Source: an uncultured Polaribacter sp.
GTDB lineage: Bacteria; Bacteroidota; Bacteroidia; Flavobacteriales; Flavobacteriaceae
Reading direction: 5' to 3'
NCBI GenBank assembly: GCA_937936695.1
Contig: CALHCK010000069.1
Coordinates: 1 to 6,873 of the forward strand
Length of the DNA: 6,873 nucleotides
The notes under the pieces are model-generated. The model saw nothing but the letters and a program-made list of their open reading frames with translations, made no database searches and was not told the DNA's origin. This document shows positions 1 to 6,204 of this stretch, piece after piece. Position numbers and translations under genes: made by a program. Numbering within the stretch: the stretch's first letter is position 1; the number at the start of each line of letters is the position of its first letter.

Positions 1-1
1 A

Positions 2-340
2 AGGGTATTTACTAAACAAGAAATAGAACATCAAAATTTAATAGATTTGTTTCATGAAATTGAAAATTTAGCATACAGTAAAACCTGTACAAATGAAAAA
101 GATTGGACTTTTACAGCTTTTGGTGCTCAAGCATGTGGTGGACCTCAAGGGTTTTTACCTTATTCTAAAAAAATAGATACCGTTAACTTTTTAAATAAAG
201 TAAAAGAATACACTAAAAAAGAAAATGAATTTAATAAAAAATGGGGAGTATTATCTGTTTGTAATATATTAAGTAAGCCTTTAAAAGTTACTTGTATAAA
301 TAATAGCCCTATACTATTTTATGATCGTACAAATGATTAA
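2..340 (+). CDS. Partial small cysteine-containing hypothetical protein (3' end), probably exported
   Basis: The reading frame is open from the first complete codon at position 2, so the gene enters from outside the window and only its last 112 residues are visible. The TTG at 47 could be taken as a start, but the codons before it read as continuous protein, so I treat that start as artificial. The visible part has four cysteines (visible residues 29, 45, 87 and 98) and a motif ACGGPQGFLPYS at about 44-55, followed by a lysine/glutamate-rich helix-like stretch and a WGVLSVC segment. From memory, this pattern of a Cys-Gly-Gly-Pro segment followed by a later cysteine pair resembles a family of small hypothetical exported or lipoproteins in Flavobacteriaceae. 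Paired cysteines would fit disulfides in the periplasm or outside the cell, but the signal peptide is not in the window. Function is unknown. The following sigma factor gene is on the same strand; a shared transcript is possible but not shown. Confidence 0.8.
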   Translation, partial: RVFTKQEIEHQNLIDLFHEIENLAYSKTCTNEKDWTFTAFGAQACGGPQGFLPYSKKIDTVNFLNKVKEYTKKENEFNKKWGVLSVCNILSKPLKVTCINNSPILFYDRTND

Positions 341-387
341 TGTTTTTGTTAACGCTATAGTAAAAAATAACAATAATTAAGAAATAA

Positions 388-468
388 CTATTCCGAAAAC
401 AAAAAAACATCAAACTAAAAGAACTCATAACAAAATGTTGTCAGCAAGAGCTGGCTGCACAATCAGAA
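388..468 (+). other. In-frame N-terminal extension of the sigma factor lacking ATG/GTG/TTG
   Basis: The frame of the sigma factor stays open upstream of its TTG at 469 back to a TAA at 385-387. The translation of 409-468 reads IKLKELITKCCQQELAAQSE, which joins smoothly to LYQLYADTLF. This looks like the usual beginning of flavobacterial ECF sigma factors, where a short Lys-Leu-rich segment and a cysteine or charged stretch precede the first helix of region 2. No ATG, GTG or TTG occurs in it. The only non-standard initiators in frame are ATC at 409, ATA at 427 and CTG at 451. ATC at 409 sits after an A-rich leader and would give a 181-residue protein, an ordinary ECF length. Whether this segment is translated is an inference. 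Confidence 0.55.
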
Positions 469-954
469 TTGTATCAATTATACGCAGATACACTTTTTGT
501 GTTGTGTTTAAAATATTCTAGAAACTACGAAGATGCTGAAGACACTTTGCAAGATAGTTTTATAGTAATATTTAATAAAATTAAACAATACAAGTATAAA
601 GGTTCTTTTGAAGGATGGATAAAAAGAATTACCATAAATACAGCGATACAGAAATATAGGAAAAAATCTCCTTTACAAATATTAAAAGAACCATCTATAG
701 AAGATGAAATTGAGGAAATAGATTTAAATGACACACGTTTTAATATTGATGTTTTACTAAACTTTATTCAGCAATTACCAGATAGGTACAGATTGGTTTT
801 TAACTTGTATGTATTAGACAATTATTCGCACAAAGAAATAGCGGATTTATTAAAAATATCTGAAGGCACTTCTAAATCTAATTTATCTAGAGCCAGAAAA
901 ATTTTAAAAGAAAAGCTAGAAAATTATTCTGAAAAAATAGAAAAGTACAATTAA
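469..954 (+). CDS. ECF-type RNA polymerase sigma-70 family factor
   Basis: This encodes an extracytoplasmic-function sigma factor, which directs RNA polymerase to a small set of promoters and is normally held inactive by a membrane partner. With the TTG start the product is 161 residues. Region 2 is residues 1-66, with the conserved core AEDTLQDSF at 23-31 and the -10-recognition stretch GSFEGWIKRITIN at 45-57. An acidic linker covers about 75-90. Region 4 is about 94-152, with LPDRYRLVFNLYVLDNYSHK leading into a helix-turn-helix (EIADLLKISEGTSKSNLSRA, 123-142). There is no region 3, as expected for the ECF group. The first helix of region 2 appears shortened with this start, and coding similarity continues upstream to about 409, so the true start is uncertain. 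The stop codon overlaps the next gene's ATG by one base (TAATG), implying translational coupling to its probable regulator. No good promoter was recognised upstream. Confidence 0.95.
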   Translation: MYQLYADTLFVLCLKYSRNYEDAEDTLQDSFIVIFNKIKQYKYKGSFEGWIKRITINTAIQKYRKKSPLQILKEPSIEDEIEEIDLNDTRFNIDVLLNFIQQLPDRYRLVFNLYVLDNYSHKEIADLLKISEGTSKSNLSRARKILKEKLENYSEKIEKYN

Positions 955-2201
955 TGGATCAAAAGAAAATAGACAGATTATTTCAAGAAAAGCTTAAAAA
1001 TTTGGAAGCAACTCCAAATAAAAGAGTTTGGAATAATATTGAATCTAAACTTCAGAAGAAAAAACGCAGAATAATTCCTTTTTGGTGGTATTATAGTGGT
1101 ATTGCTGCATTACTTATTCTTGGCTTTTTATTATTTCCTTTTCAAGATAAAACCTCTAAACTACCTGTAATTATAACAGATATTAAAACACAAAAAACAA
1201 CTGTTAATAAAATAGACTCTATTACAAAACAAAAAAACAGTATAGAAAACAAAACTATTATTGCTAAAAAAGAAGAAAAAATAACACCTGTAAGTAACAC
1301 TACAAAAAAGAAAAACAAAAGATTATTCATCAAAAAAAACAGTATAGAAAAGACTTTTTTAGCTGAAACATCTTCTAACAAAACACACAAACACACAAAA
1401 AAAGACATTCCTAAAATAGTAGAAAAAGACACTATTACATTATTAAAAAAGGACAGTAGTAGAATTTCTAAAAAAATTGATATTCGTACTTATCTAGCTA
1501 AAAAGGACAGCACTTTATTAGTTAAAAAAAATAACAAAAAATGGGCAATTGCGCCTATGATTGGTGTTTTAAATTCTAACTCTTTTAACAATACTGCATC
1601 AGAAAACACATCTGGAAAGAACTCATTTTCTTTCGGGATACAAATTGAGTACAAACTAGCTGAAAATTGGACCATTCAATCAGGAGTTCATCAACAAGAA
1701 ATTGGTTTTAGAAGCAATCAATTTTCTGCAATAGCTGCCTTAAACGGAGTACAGTCTATTAATTTTAATGAAAATAATTCATTAAGTACTTTAGATTCAG
1801 AACAAATAGAAAATGACATTTTTAGGGAAAACAAAGAATTTAACGGAAACTTAGAACAAGTATTTGGCTACATAGAAATACCGGTAGAGGTTAAATATAG
1901 TTTTATAAATACTAAAAAATTTAACACACAAATTGTAGTAGGTTTTAGCTCTTTATTTTTAAACGAAAATGAAATAGATATTAGCGCGCAATCTATAACT
2001 GAAATGGCTAGTGCAAACAACTTAAATACTGTAAATTTTAGCGGAAATTTTGGTTTCGATTTCAACTTCTCTTTCACTAAAAAAGTATTGTTAAACCTAA
2101 ACCCAATGTTTAAAACACAAGTAAACACTTTTAATAACAACTCTGCTAATTTTACCCCTTATTACATTGGTATTTACACAGGTTTAAAATATACTTTTTA
2201 A
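954..2201 (+). CDS. Single-pass membrane protein with C-terminal beta-barrel-like domain; putative anti-sigma factor
   Basis: The gene follows the ECF sigma factor with a one-base overlap, and that position suggests it is the cognate anti-sigma regulator; this is an inference, as no recognised anti-sigma domain is seen. Of 415 residues, about 1-40 form a charged cytoplasmic segment (DRLFQEKLKNLEATPNKRVW then a Lys/Arg cluster at 35-39) that could bind the sigma factor. Residues about 42-63 form one hydrophobic membrane helix. Residues 64-195 are a lysine-, threonine- and serine-rich, low-complexity linker. Residues about 197-415 alternate polar and hydrophobic residues, with WAIAPMIGV, FSFGIQIEYKLAENWTIQSG, YIEIPVEVKYSF and a final YYIGIYTGLKYTF. 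The terminal phenylalanine and these strands resemble outer-membrane beta-barrels of the OmpA/PorT type. If correct, one polypeptide would start in the cytoplasm, cross the inner membrane and periplasm, and end in or at the outer membrane. Confidence 0.85.
   Translation: MDQKKIDRLFQEKLKNLEATPNKRVWNNIESKLQKKKRRIIPFWWYYSGIAALLILGFLLFPFQDKTSKLPVIITDIKTQKTTVNKIDSITKQKNSIENKTIIAKKEEKITPVSNTTKKKNKRLFIKKNSIEKTFLAETSSNKTHKHTKKDIPKIVEKDTITLLKKDSSRISKKIDIRTYLAKKDSTLLVKKNNKKWAIAPMIGVLNSNSFNNTASENTSGKNSFSFGIQIEYKLAENWTIQSGVHQQEIGFRSNQFSAIAALNGVQSINFNENNSLSTLDSEQIENDIFRENKEFNGNLEQVFGYIEIPVEVKYSFINTKKFNTQIVVGFSSLFLNENEIDISAQSITEMASANNLNTVNFSGNFGFDFNFSFTKKVLLNLNPMFKTQVNTFNNNSANFTPYYIGIYTGLKYTF
1231..1351 (+). 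repeat. In-frame direct repeat in the linker of the membrane protein gene (19 bp, two copies)
   Basis: The 19-base sequence AAAAAAACAGTATAGAAAA occurs at 1231-1249 and again at 1333-1351, 102 bases (34 codons) apart and in the same reading frame. Both copies encode Lys-Asn-Ser-Ile-Glu, at linker residues 94-98 and 128-132. A second, looser echo is Lys-Lys-Asp-Ser at residues 165-168 and 183-186. These echoes fit expansion of a low-complexity periplasmic linker by slippage or duplication, though chance is possible in such A-rich DNA. Confidence 0.6.
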
Positions 2202-2319
2202 CCATTTAACTGAAATATTTACGCTTTTAACATTAAAATTACCCCCTTAAACTAAAAAAAACACTAGTAATCATCTAAAAATTATAGTTTTATAACTTAT
2301 TCATACGGTAAATATTTTT

Positions 2320-2327
2320 TATTTTAG
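2320..2327 (+). promoter_or_regulatory. Possible Bacteroidota -7 promoter element before the 123-residue gene
   Basis: TATTTTAG differs at one base from the Bacteroidota sigma-A -7 consensus TAnnTTTG and lies 13 bases before the ATG at 2341. No TTTG-type -33 element is found at the expected distance. In DNA this A+T-rich such matches arise easily by chance, so this is only a candidate. Confidence 0.25.
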
Positions 2328-2340
2328 CAAAAAAAAGACT

Positions 2341-2712
2341 ATGAAATTTTTAAAAACTACTTACAGAACCCTTAGCGGTACAAAAAAAGTAATAGAAATA
2401 CCTAACAAAAAAAATACACAGTGGGTTATTTATAAAGATGATATACCTACTTATTATGTAGATTTTTATGCTTTAGAAATAGAATCTAATGCTATGATGA
2501 ATAGTTTGGTGCTGTGTACAAAAACTTCTTTAAATGAAGTATTAAAATGCATCAACAAAAAAAATAACGTAAACTTAAGCGTTCCTAAAATATCTCGTTT
2601 AGGCTACAAAAAGAAATTAAAATCAGAACCTATAGAATTAAATTTAGGTCCTTTACCTGAAGAATGGCTTTCTTATTCTTTAAGCGATTTATCTAATGTT
2701 AGTATGACCTAA
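2341..2712 (+). CDS. Hypothetical protein, 123 residues, unknown function
   Basis: I do not recognise this protein. It starts at an ATG preceded by a run of adenines and a possible -7 element. It has no signal peptide, membrane segment or cysteine pair motif, so it is probably cytoplasmic. It is lysine-rich in the middle (INKKNNVNL at 71-79, KISRLGYKKKLKSEP at 83-97). It begins with a short strand-like segment (MKFLKTTYRTLSGTKKVIEI), continues with an aromatic patch (WVIYKDDIPTYYVDFYALEI, 28-47), and ends in a serine/leucine-rich tail containing PLPEEWLSYSLSDLSN (104-119). It sits 139 bases after the membrane protein gene and 73 bases before the dehydrogenase gene, on the same strand, so it could be co-transcribed with the latter. 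Codon use looks like its neighbours', which supports a real resident gene. Confidence 0.8.
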   Translation: MKFLKTTYRTLSGTKKVIEIPNKKNTQWVIYKDDIPTYYVDFYALEIESNAMMNSLVLCTKTSLNEVLKCINKKNNVNLSVPKISRLGYKKKLKSEPIELNLGPLPEEWLSYSLSDLSNVSMT

Positions 2713-2785
2713 TTCTATTTCGGTCTGCATTTTATTTATTTGTAAATTCGTTTCTTATTATAACATATAAAAACGAAGCTGCTTA

Positions 2786-4327
2786 ATGACCGATTTTAAA
2801 ATAGAAGAAGTACTACTTACTTTAGGTTTAAAAAAAAACAATAATGGCACATCTACTGGAAAAAACAGTTTTTCTGGTACTAAAATTATAAAAAGTTATT
2901 CTCCTGTTAATGGTCTTTTAATAGGAGAGGTTACTGTTACTACAAAAAAAGATTACGAAAAAGTAATAACATCTGCTATTTCGGCTTTTAAAGAATGGAA
3001 AACAAAACCAGCTCCTTTAAGAGGTGAAATTATTAGGCAGTTTGGAGATAAACTACGCAAAAAAAAAGAAGCTTTAGGCACACTTGTTTCTTATGAAATG
3101 GGTAAAAGCTATCAAGAAGGCTTAGGAGAAGTACAAGAAATGATAGACATCTGTGACTTTGCAGTAGGTTTATCTCGTCAACTACATGGTTTAACAATGC
3201 ATTCTGAAAGACCTGGACATAGAATGTATGAACAATATCATTCTTTAGGAATTGTAGGAATTATCTCTGCTTTTAATTTTCCTGTAGCAGTTTGGGCTTG
3301 GAACACTGCTTTAGCTTGGGTTTGTGGTAATGTTTGCGTATGGAAACCTTCAGAAAAAACTCCTCTATGTGGTATTGCTTGTCAGCATATTATTACAGAA
3401 GTTTTAGCTGAAAATAATTTACCTGAAGGGATATCTTGTCTTATAAATGGAGACGCATCTGTTGGAGAATTTATTGCAGAAGACACTAGAATACCTTTAG
3501 TATCTGCTACAGGATCTACAAAAATGGGTAAAATTGTTGCTAAAAAAGTAGCCGCTCGTTTAGGAAAATACTTATTAGAATTAGGCGGCAATAATGCTAT
3601 TATAGTAACACCCGACGCAGATATTAAAATGACAGTTATTGGAGCTGTTTTTGGTGCAGTGGGTACAGCAGGACAAAGATGTACTTCTACAAGAAGATTA
3701 ATAATTCACGAATCTATTTACAATCAAGTAAAAGAATCTTTAATAAAGGCATATAAACAATTAAAAATAGGAAATCCTCTAGATCAAAATAATCATATAG
3801 GCCCTTTAATTGATAACAATGCTGTACAATTATATACTGAAGCTTTGAATAAAGTTGTACACGAAGGAGGAACTATTATTATTAATGGTGGCGTGTTAAA
3901 AGGCAAAGGTTATGAATCTGGTTGCTATGTAAAACCTGCTATTGTTGAAGCTGAAAATTCTTTTAAAATTGTGCAAACAGAAACTTTTGCTCCTATTTTA
4001 TATTTATTAAAATACTCTGGAGATGTAACAAATGCTATTGAAATACAAAATGGAGTAGCACAAGGTTTATCATCTGCAATTATGACAAATAATTTACAAG
4101 AAGCAGAAACTTTTTTATCTGTTTCTGGTTCTGATTGCGGAATTGCCAACGTAAACATTGGTACTTCTGGCGCAGAAATTGGTGGTGCTTTTGGAGGCGA
4201 AAAAGAAACAGGAGGAGGAAGAGAATCTGGCTCAGATGCATGGAAAGTTTACATGAGAAGACAAACCAATACTATAAATTACACATCTGACTTACCACTT
4301 GCGCAAGGAATTAAATTTGATTTGTAA
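2786..4327 (+). CDS. amaB: ALDH7/antiquitin-type aldehyde dehydrogenase, probable alpha-aminoadipate semialdehyde (L-piperidine-6-carboxylate) dehydrogenase
   Basis: This is a full-length NAD(P)-dependent aldehyde dehydrogenase of 513 residues, normal for the ALDH7 family. Characteristic residues are present: N164 in SAFNFPVAVW (oxyanion hole), K187 in WKPSEKTP (cofactor binding), the Rossmann turn SATGSTKMG at 240-248, general base E265 in LELGGNN, nucleophile C299 in GTAGQRCTSTRR, and E399 in ETFAP (cofactor ribose). The ALDH7 signature is the C-terminal stretch NVNIGTSGAEIGGAFGGEKE (455-474) followed by TGGGRESGSDAWK. Family knowledge assigns such enzymes to oxidation of alpha-aminoadipate semialdehyde, in equilibrium with piperideine-6-carboxylate, to alpha-aminoadipate in lysine catabolism; other aldehydes are possible. 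It is a soluble cytoplasmic enzyme. The start is an ATG 73 bases after the previous gene, and the gap shows no convincing promoter. No lysine aminotransferase lies next to it in this window. Confidence 0.93.
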   Translation: MTDFKIEEVLLTLGLKKNNNGTSTGKNSFSGTKIIKSYSPVNGLLIGEVTVTTKKDYEKVITSAISAFKEWKTKPAPLRGEIIRQFGDKLRKKKEALGTLVSYEMGKSYQEGLGEVQEMIDICDFAVGLSRQLHGLTMHSERPGHRMYEQYHSLGIVGIISAFNFPVAVWAWNTALAWVCGNVCVWKPSEKTPLCGIACQHIITEVLAENNLPEGISCLINGDASVGEFIAEDTRIPLVSATGSTKMGKIVAKKVAARLGKYLLELGGNNAIIVTPDADIKMTVIGAVFGAVGTAGQRCTSTRRLIIHESIYNQVKESLIKAYKQLKIGNPLDQNNHIGPLIDNNAVQLYTEALNKVVHEGGTIIINGGVLKGKGYESGCYVKPAIVEAENSFKIVQTETFAPILYLLKYSGDVTNAIEIQNGVAQGLSSAIMTNNLQEAETFLSVSGSDCGIANVNIGTSGAEIGGAFGGEKETGGGRESGSDAWKVYMRRQTNTINYTSDLPLAQGIKFDL

Positions 4328-4411
4328 ATTTAGCACCACTAAAAAATGATAAAACACAGATAAAATTTCAAAAAAATAAAACTTTTTCAGCTCCTTATCT
4401 AAAAACTTACT

Positions 4412-4471
4412 AAAAGAGGTCAATAAAAATAAATTTTTCAAAAAAAGAATTCCTTTTTAACCTCTTTTTTT
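4412..4471 (+). terminator. Possible terminator after the dehydrogenase gene
   Basis: AAAAGAGGT at 4412-4420 pairs perfectly with ACCTCTTTT at 4460-4468 (9 pairs), and the right arm runs into a T tract ending at 4471. Inside the long loop a smaller hairpin forms from AAAAAG (4442-4447) and CTTTTT (4453-4458) around a 5-base loop. The geometry suits a nested or stacked terminator for the gene ending at 4327, but the loop is long and the pairs are mostly A-T, so folding strength is uncertain. Confidence 0.4.
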
Positions 4472-4481
4472 CCTTTTTAAC
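4450..4481 (+). repeat. 12-base direct repeat spaced exactly 20 bases
   Basis: TTCCTTTTTAAC occurs at 4450-4461 and 4470-4481, so the copies begin 20 bases apart, close to two turns of the helix. The first copy overlaps the right arm of the possible terminator. It may be a binding site for a dimeric regulator or simply a local duplication of pyrimidine-rich DNA. Confidence 0.5.
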
Positions 4482-4544
4482 AAATACTCAATCATTCTTA
4501 CCCCTTGTTTTAAGTATGTTAAAGGTAATTTTTCTTTTTTATTT

Positions 4545-4552
4545 TATCTTTA
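4545..4552 (+). promoter_or_regulatory. Candidate -7 element for the spondin lipoprotein gene
   Basis: TATCTTTA is one base from the Bacteroidota TAnnTTTG -7 consensus and is identical to the element found before the DUF1800 gene. No clear TTTG -33 element is placed correctly. An alternative is CTTG at 4504-4507 with TAATTTTT at 4526-4533, 18 bases apart, which has better spacing. Either would leave a leader of more than 120 bases before the ATG at 4689. Confidence 0.25.
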
Positions 4553-4688
4553 ATCCCTTTCAATGCGTCTTTTTTCCTTCTCAACTTATTGCATGGAATT
4601 CTCTGTAATCTACACAGAAAACCAAACACTAATGAAGCATAAAAGTTTTAAAAAAATTAAAAAACAAAATAATTTTAAATTAAGTAAA

Positions 4689-6062
4689 ATGAAAAAAACA
4701 ATTTTATCTTTAGCAACCTTAGCTATGTTAGGTTTATCTTCTTGTGATAATAATGAGAACATCTCTTCTGAAAACGAATTACAAGAAAATGTACCTACAA
4801 CAACATTTAAGCTAACTCTTAAAAATGCTATCAATTATTTAAATGTTAAAAAAATTGGTGACACTACACCTCTTACTGAAACAGGTGAATCTTTTGAAGT
4901 AAATTTTAAGGCAACTAAAGGTACTTATTTAAGTTTTGCAAATATGTTTGCACAAAGTAACGACTGGTTTTTTGGAACAGATTCTAGAGGTATTAAATTA
5001 TGGAACGGAGATACACCAATTACAGGAGACATCACAGATAGATTAGGTGTATATGATGCTGGATCAGAAGAAAACGAAGATTTTTTAGCAAACTTTCCTA
5101 CAACAATATATACCGCTCCAAATCAAACAAGCCCTAACACAGGACCTGCAGATAGCAACAATATTGTTAGAAAAACAGCTAGAAATGTAGCAAATTACGA
5201 AACAGCTTCACTCTCTTATGATGCAAACACAAAATATTTTACTTTAAAAATTACAAAAGCAAATAGAGAAAGCGTACACAATCCTGGTTTTATTACTCCT
5301 GGTATTTTAGTTGTTCACACTTTAGACAACGCATTGTACGAGGTTGGAGCTCCTTTAAAGGCAAATGGTTTTGAAAGTTTAGCCGAAGACGGATCTCCAG
5401 AAGCTGTATACAATTGGTTTACTGCAAAAGGTTCTAAAAACGCTCCTTTAAGATTATCTTCTTCTTGGTCTGTTTTATCTCCTGCAGTTGCTTATGTTCA
5501 TCAAGGAGAACAATCTCCTCTATTTATAAAAGACACTCCAATAACTACAGATAACGGATTAAAAGAATTAGCTGAAGATGGAGATAATACCAAGGCTTTT
5601 AATTATTTAAATGCATTAGAAAATGTTACTGCATATAAAGGTGATAATCCTGCAGCTCCTGGACAAGAAATGACTTTTGAGATTAAAGCAAAAGCAGGAG
5701 ACAGATTAAATTTTGCTACTATGTTTATTTCTTCTAACGACTGGTTTATTTCTAACAATCAAAAAGGTATTGAACTTTTTAATGAAGATGGTACTGCTAA
5801 AACAAGTTTTACTATTAACAAGAATTATTTATACGATTCTGGTACAGAAGTAGATCAGGTAGTTGGTTTAGGAAACGGACAACCAATGAGAGGTAATGCA
5901 TCTGTAGCAGAAGATGCTAATAAAAATGTAAGAAGAGTAACATCTTTAGACGATGTACAGTTTGGTAAAGGAGTAATTTCTTCAGAAGCTGGTGTTACAC
6001 AAAACGAAGAAGAAAGAGGTGGTTACAACCTTATAGAGGTTACTGTTGAAAGAGTAAATTAA
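4689..6062 (+). CDS. Lipoprotein with two spondin-like (Spond_N-type) units
   Basis: I start this gene at the ATG at 4689, not at the in-frame ATG at 4563, because it opens directly with a lipoprotein signal: Lys-Lys, a hydrophobic core (ILSLATLAMLGL, 5-16) and the lipobox LSSC with C19 as lipidated cysteine. The product is 457 residues. Acidic and polar residues after the cysteine (DNNEN) could favour surface export, though no exact export signal is seen. The body matches bacterial spondin N-type proteins: segments LSFANMFAQSNDWFFGTD (81-98) and LNFATMFISSNDWFISNN (340-357), each followed by a Gly-Ile-x-Leu strand and a DAGSEENE or DSGTEVDQ turn, and two copies of a glycine-rich LAEDG element (231-235 and 294-298). 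Spondin N domains are C2-like folds; in animals they bind matrix components and metal. The role in Bacteroidota is unknown, with cell-surface adhesion or binding as an inference. A strong terminator follows, so this is probably the last gene of its transcript. Confidence 0.85.
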   Translation: MKKTILSLATLAMLGLSSCDNNENISSENELQENVPTTTFKLTLKNAINYLNVKKIGDTTPLTETGESFEVNFKATKGTYLSFANMFAQSNDWFFGTDSRGIKLWNGDTPITGDITDRLGVYDAGSEENEDFLANFPTTIYTAPNQTSPNTGPADSNNIVRKTARNVANYETASLSYDANTKYFTLKITKANRESVHNPGFITPGILVVHTLDNALYEVGAPLKANGFESLAEDGSPEAVYNWFTAKGSKNAPLRLSSSWSVLSPAVAYVHQGEQSPLFIKDTPITTDNGLKELAEDGDNTKAFNYLNALENVTAYKGDNPAAPGQEMTFEIKAKAGDRLNFATMFISSNDWFISNNQKGIELFNEDGTAKTSFTINKNYLYDSGTEVDQVVGLGNGQPMRGNASVAEDANKNVRRVTSLDDVQFGKGVISSEAGVTQNEEERGGYNLIEVTVERVN

Positions 6063-6107
6063 TGATATAAAAAATTTCATATTAGTTTTAGTTTTATTTT
6101 TGATGAT

Positions 6108-6145
6108 AAAAATCTTGAGCCTTTAGGTTCAAGATTTTTTATTTT
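6108..6145 (+). terminator. Strong intrinsic terminator after the spondin lipoprotein gene
   Basis: The left arm 6108-6121 (AAAAATCTTGAGCC) pairs with 6126-6139 (GGTTCAAGATTTTT) over 14 positions with a single G-T wobble, around the 4-base loop TTTA. The right arm leads into a T-rich tract (TTTTTTATTTTT). It lies 46 bases after the lipoprotein stop codon. The A tract on the left arm means it could also stop transcription from the other direction, but no converging gene is present. Confidence 0.9.
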
Positions 6146-6204
6146 TACATTACATTTTGCTTGTAAAATTATAAGATTCATAAAAATTTAAATTCTAATT
6201 AAAC

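Larger units (their letters stand above)
4328..4688. other. Gene-free stretch of 361 bases between the dehydrogenase and the spondin lipoprotein
   Basis: I see no supported gene here. It contains a possible terminator hairpin (4412-4471), a 12-base direct repeat (4450-4481) and weak promoter-like elements around 4504-4552. The frame of the downstream lipoprotein is open from an ATG at 4563, but those 42 codons encode a hydrophilic, lysine-rich stretch that would sit ahead of a textbook lipoprotein signal peptide, so I treat 4563-4688 as leader. That makes the untranslated leader long, up to about 130 bases if the TATCTTTA element at 4545 is used. The DNA is pyrimidine-rich at 4450-4480 and 4530-4580. 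Confidence 0.6.

Noticed and set aside
47..340. Complete 97-residue gene starting at TTG 47
   Set aside because: The frame is open and protein-like back to the window edge, so the gene is better read as truncated by the edge than as a short gene with a rare start.
340..360. Short ORF whose ATG overlaps the stop of the first gene, in the same frame as the sigma factor
   Set aside because: It ends after six codons at TAG 358-360, and a further TAA at 385 separates it from the sigma coding frame, so it cannot be the sigma start.
346..373. Hairpin TTGTTA (346-351) with TAACAA (368-373) as a terminator after the first gene
   Set aside because: Only six mostly A-T pairs around a 16-base loop and no T tract afterwards; such pairs are common by chance in this DNA.
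1142..1432. Minus-strand ORF with a hydrophobic, membrane-like translation
   Set aside because: It is the antisense of the lysine-rich linker; AAA/AAG codons read backwards as Phe/Leu, which explains the hydrophobicity.
2282..2295. Palindrome TTATA-GTTT-TATAA as an operator or terminator
   Set aside because: Five A-T pairs only, expected by chance in a region this A+T-rich.
2735..2742. TTTATTTG as a -7 promoter element for the dehydrogenase gene
   Set aside because: The conserved A at the second position of TAnnTTTG is missing and there is no -33 element; too weak to list.
4563..4688. Upstream ATG giving the spondin lipoprotein a 42-residue longer N-terminus
   Set aside because: The extra residues are hydrophilic and lysine-rich and would bury a complete lipoprotein signal peptide that starts at 4689 with Met-Lys-Lys and ends in LSSC.
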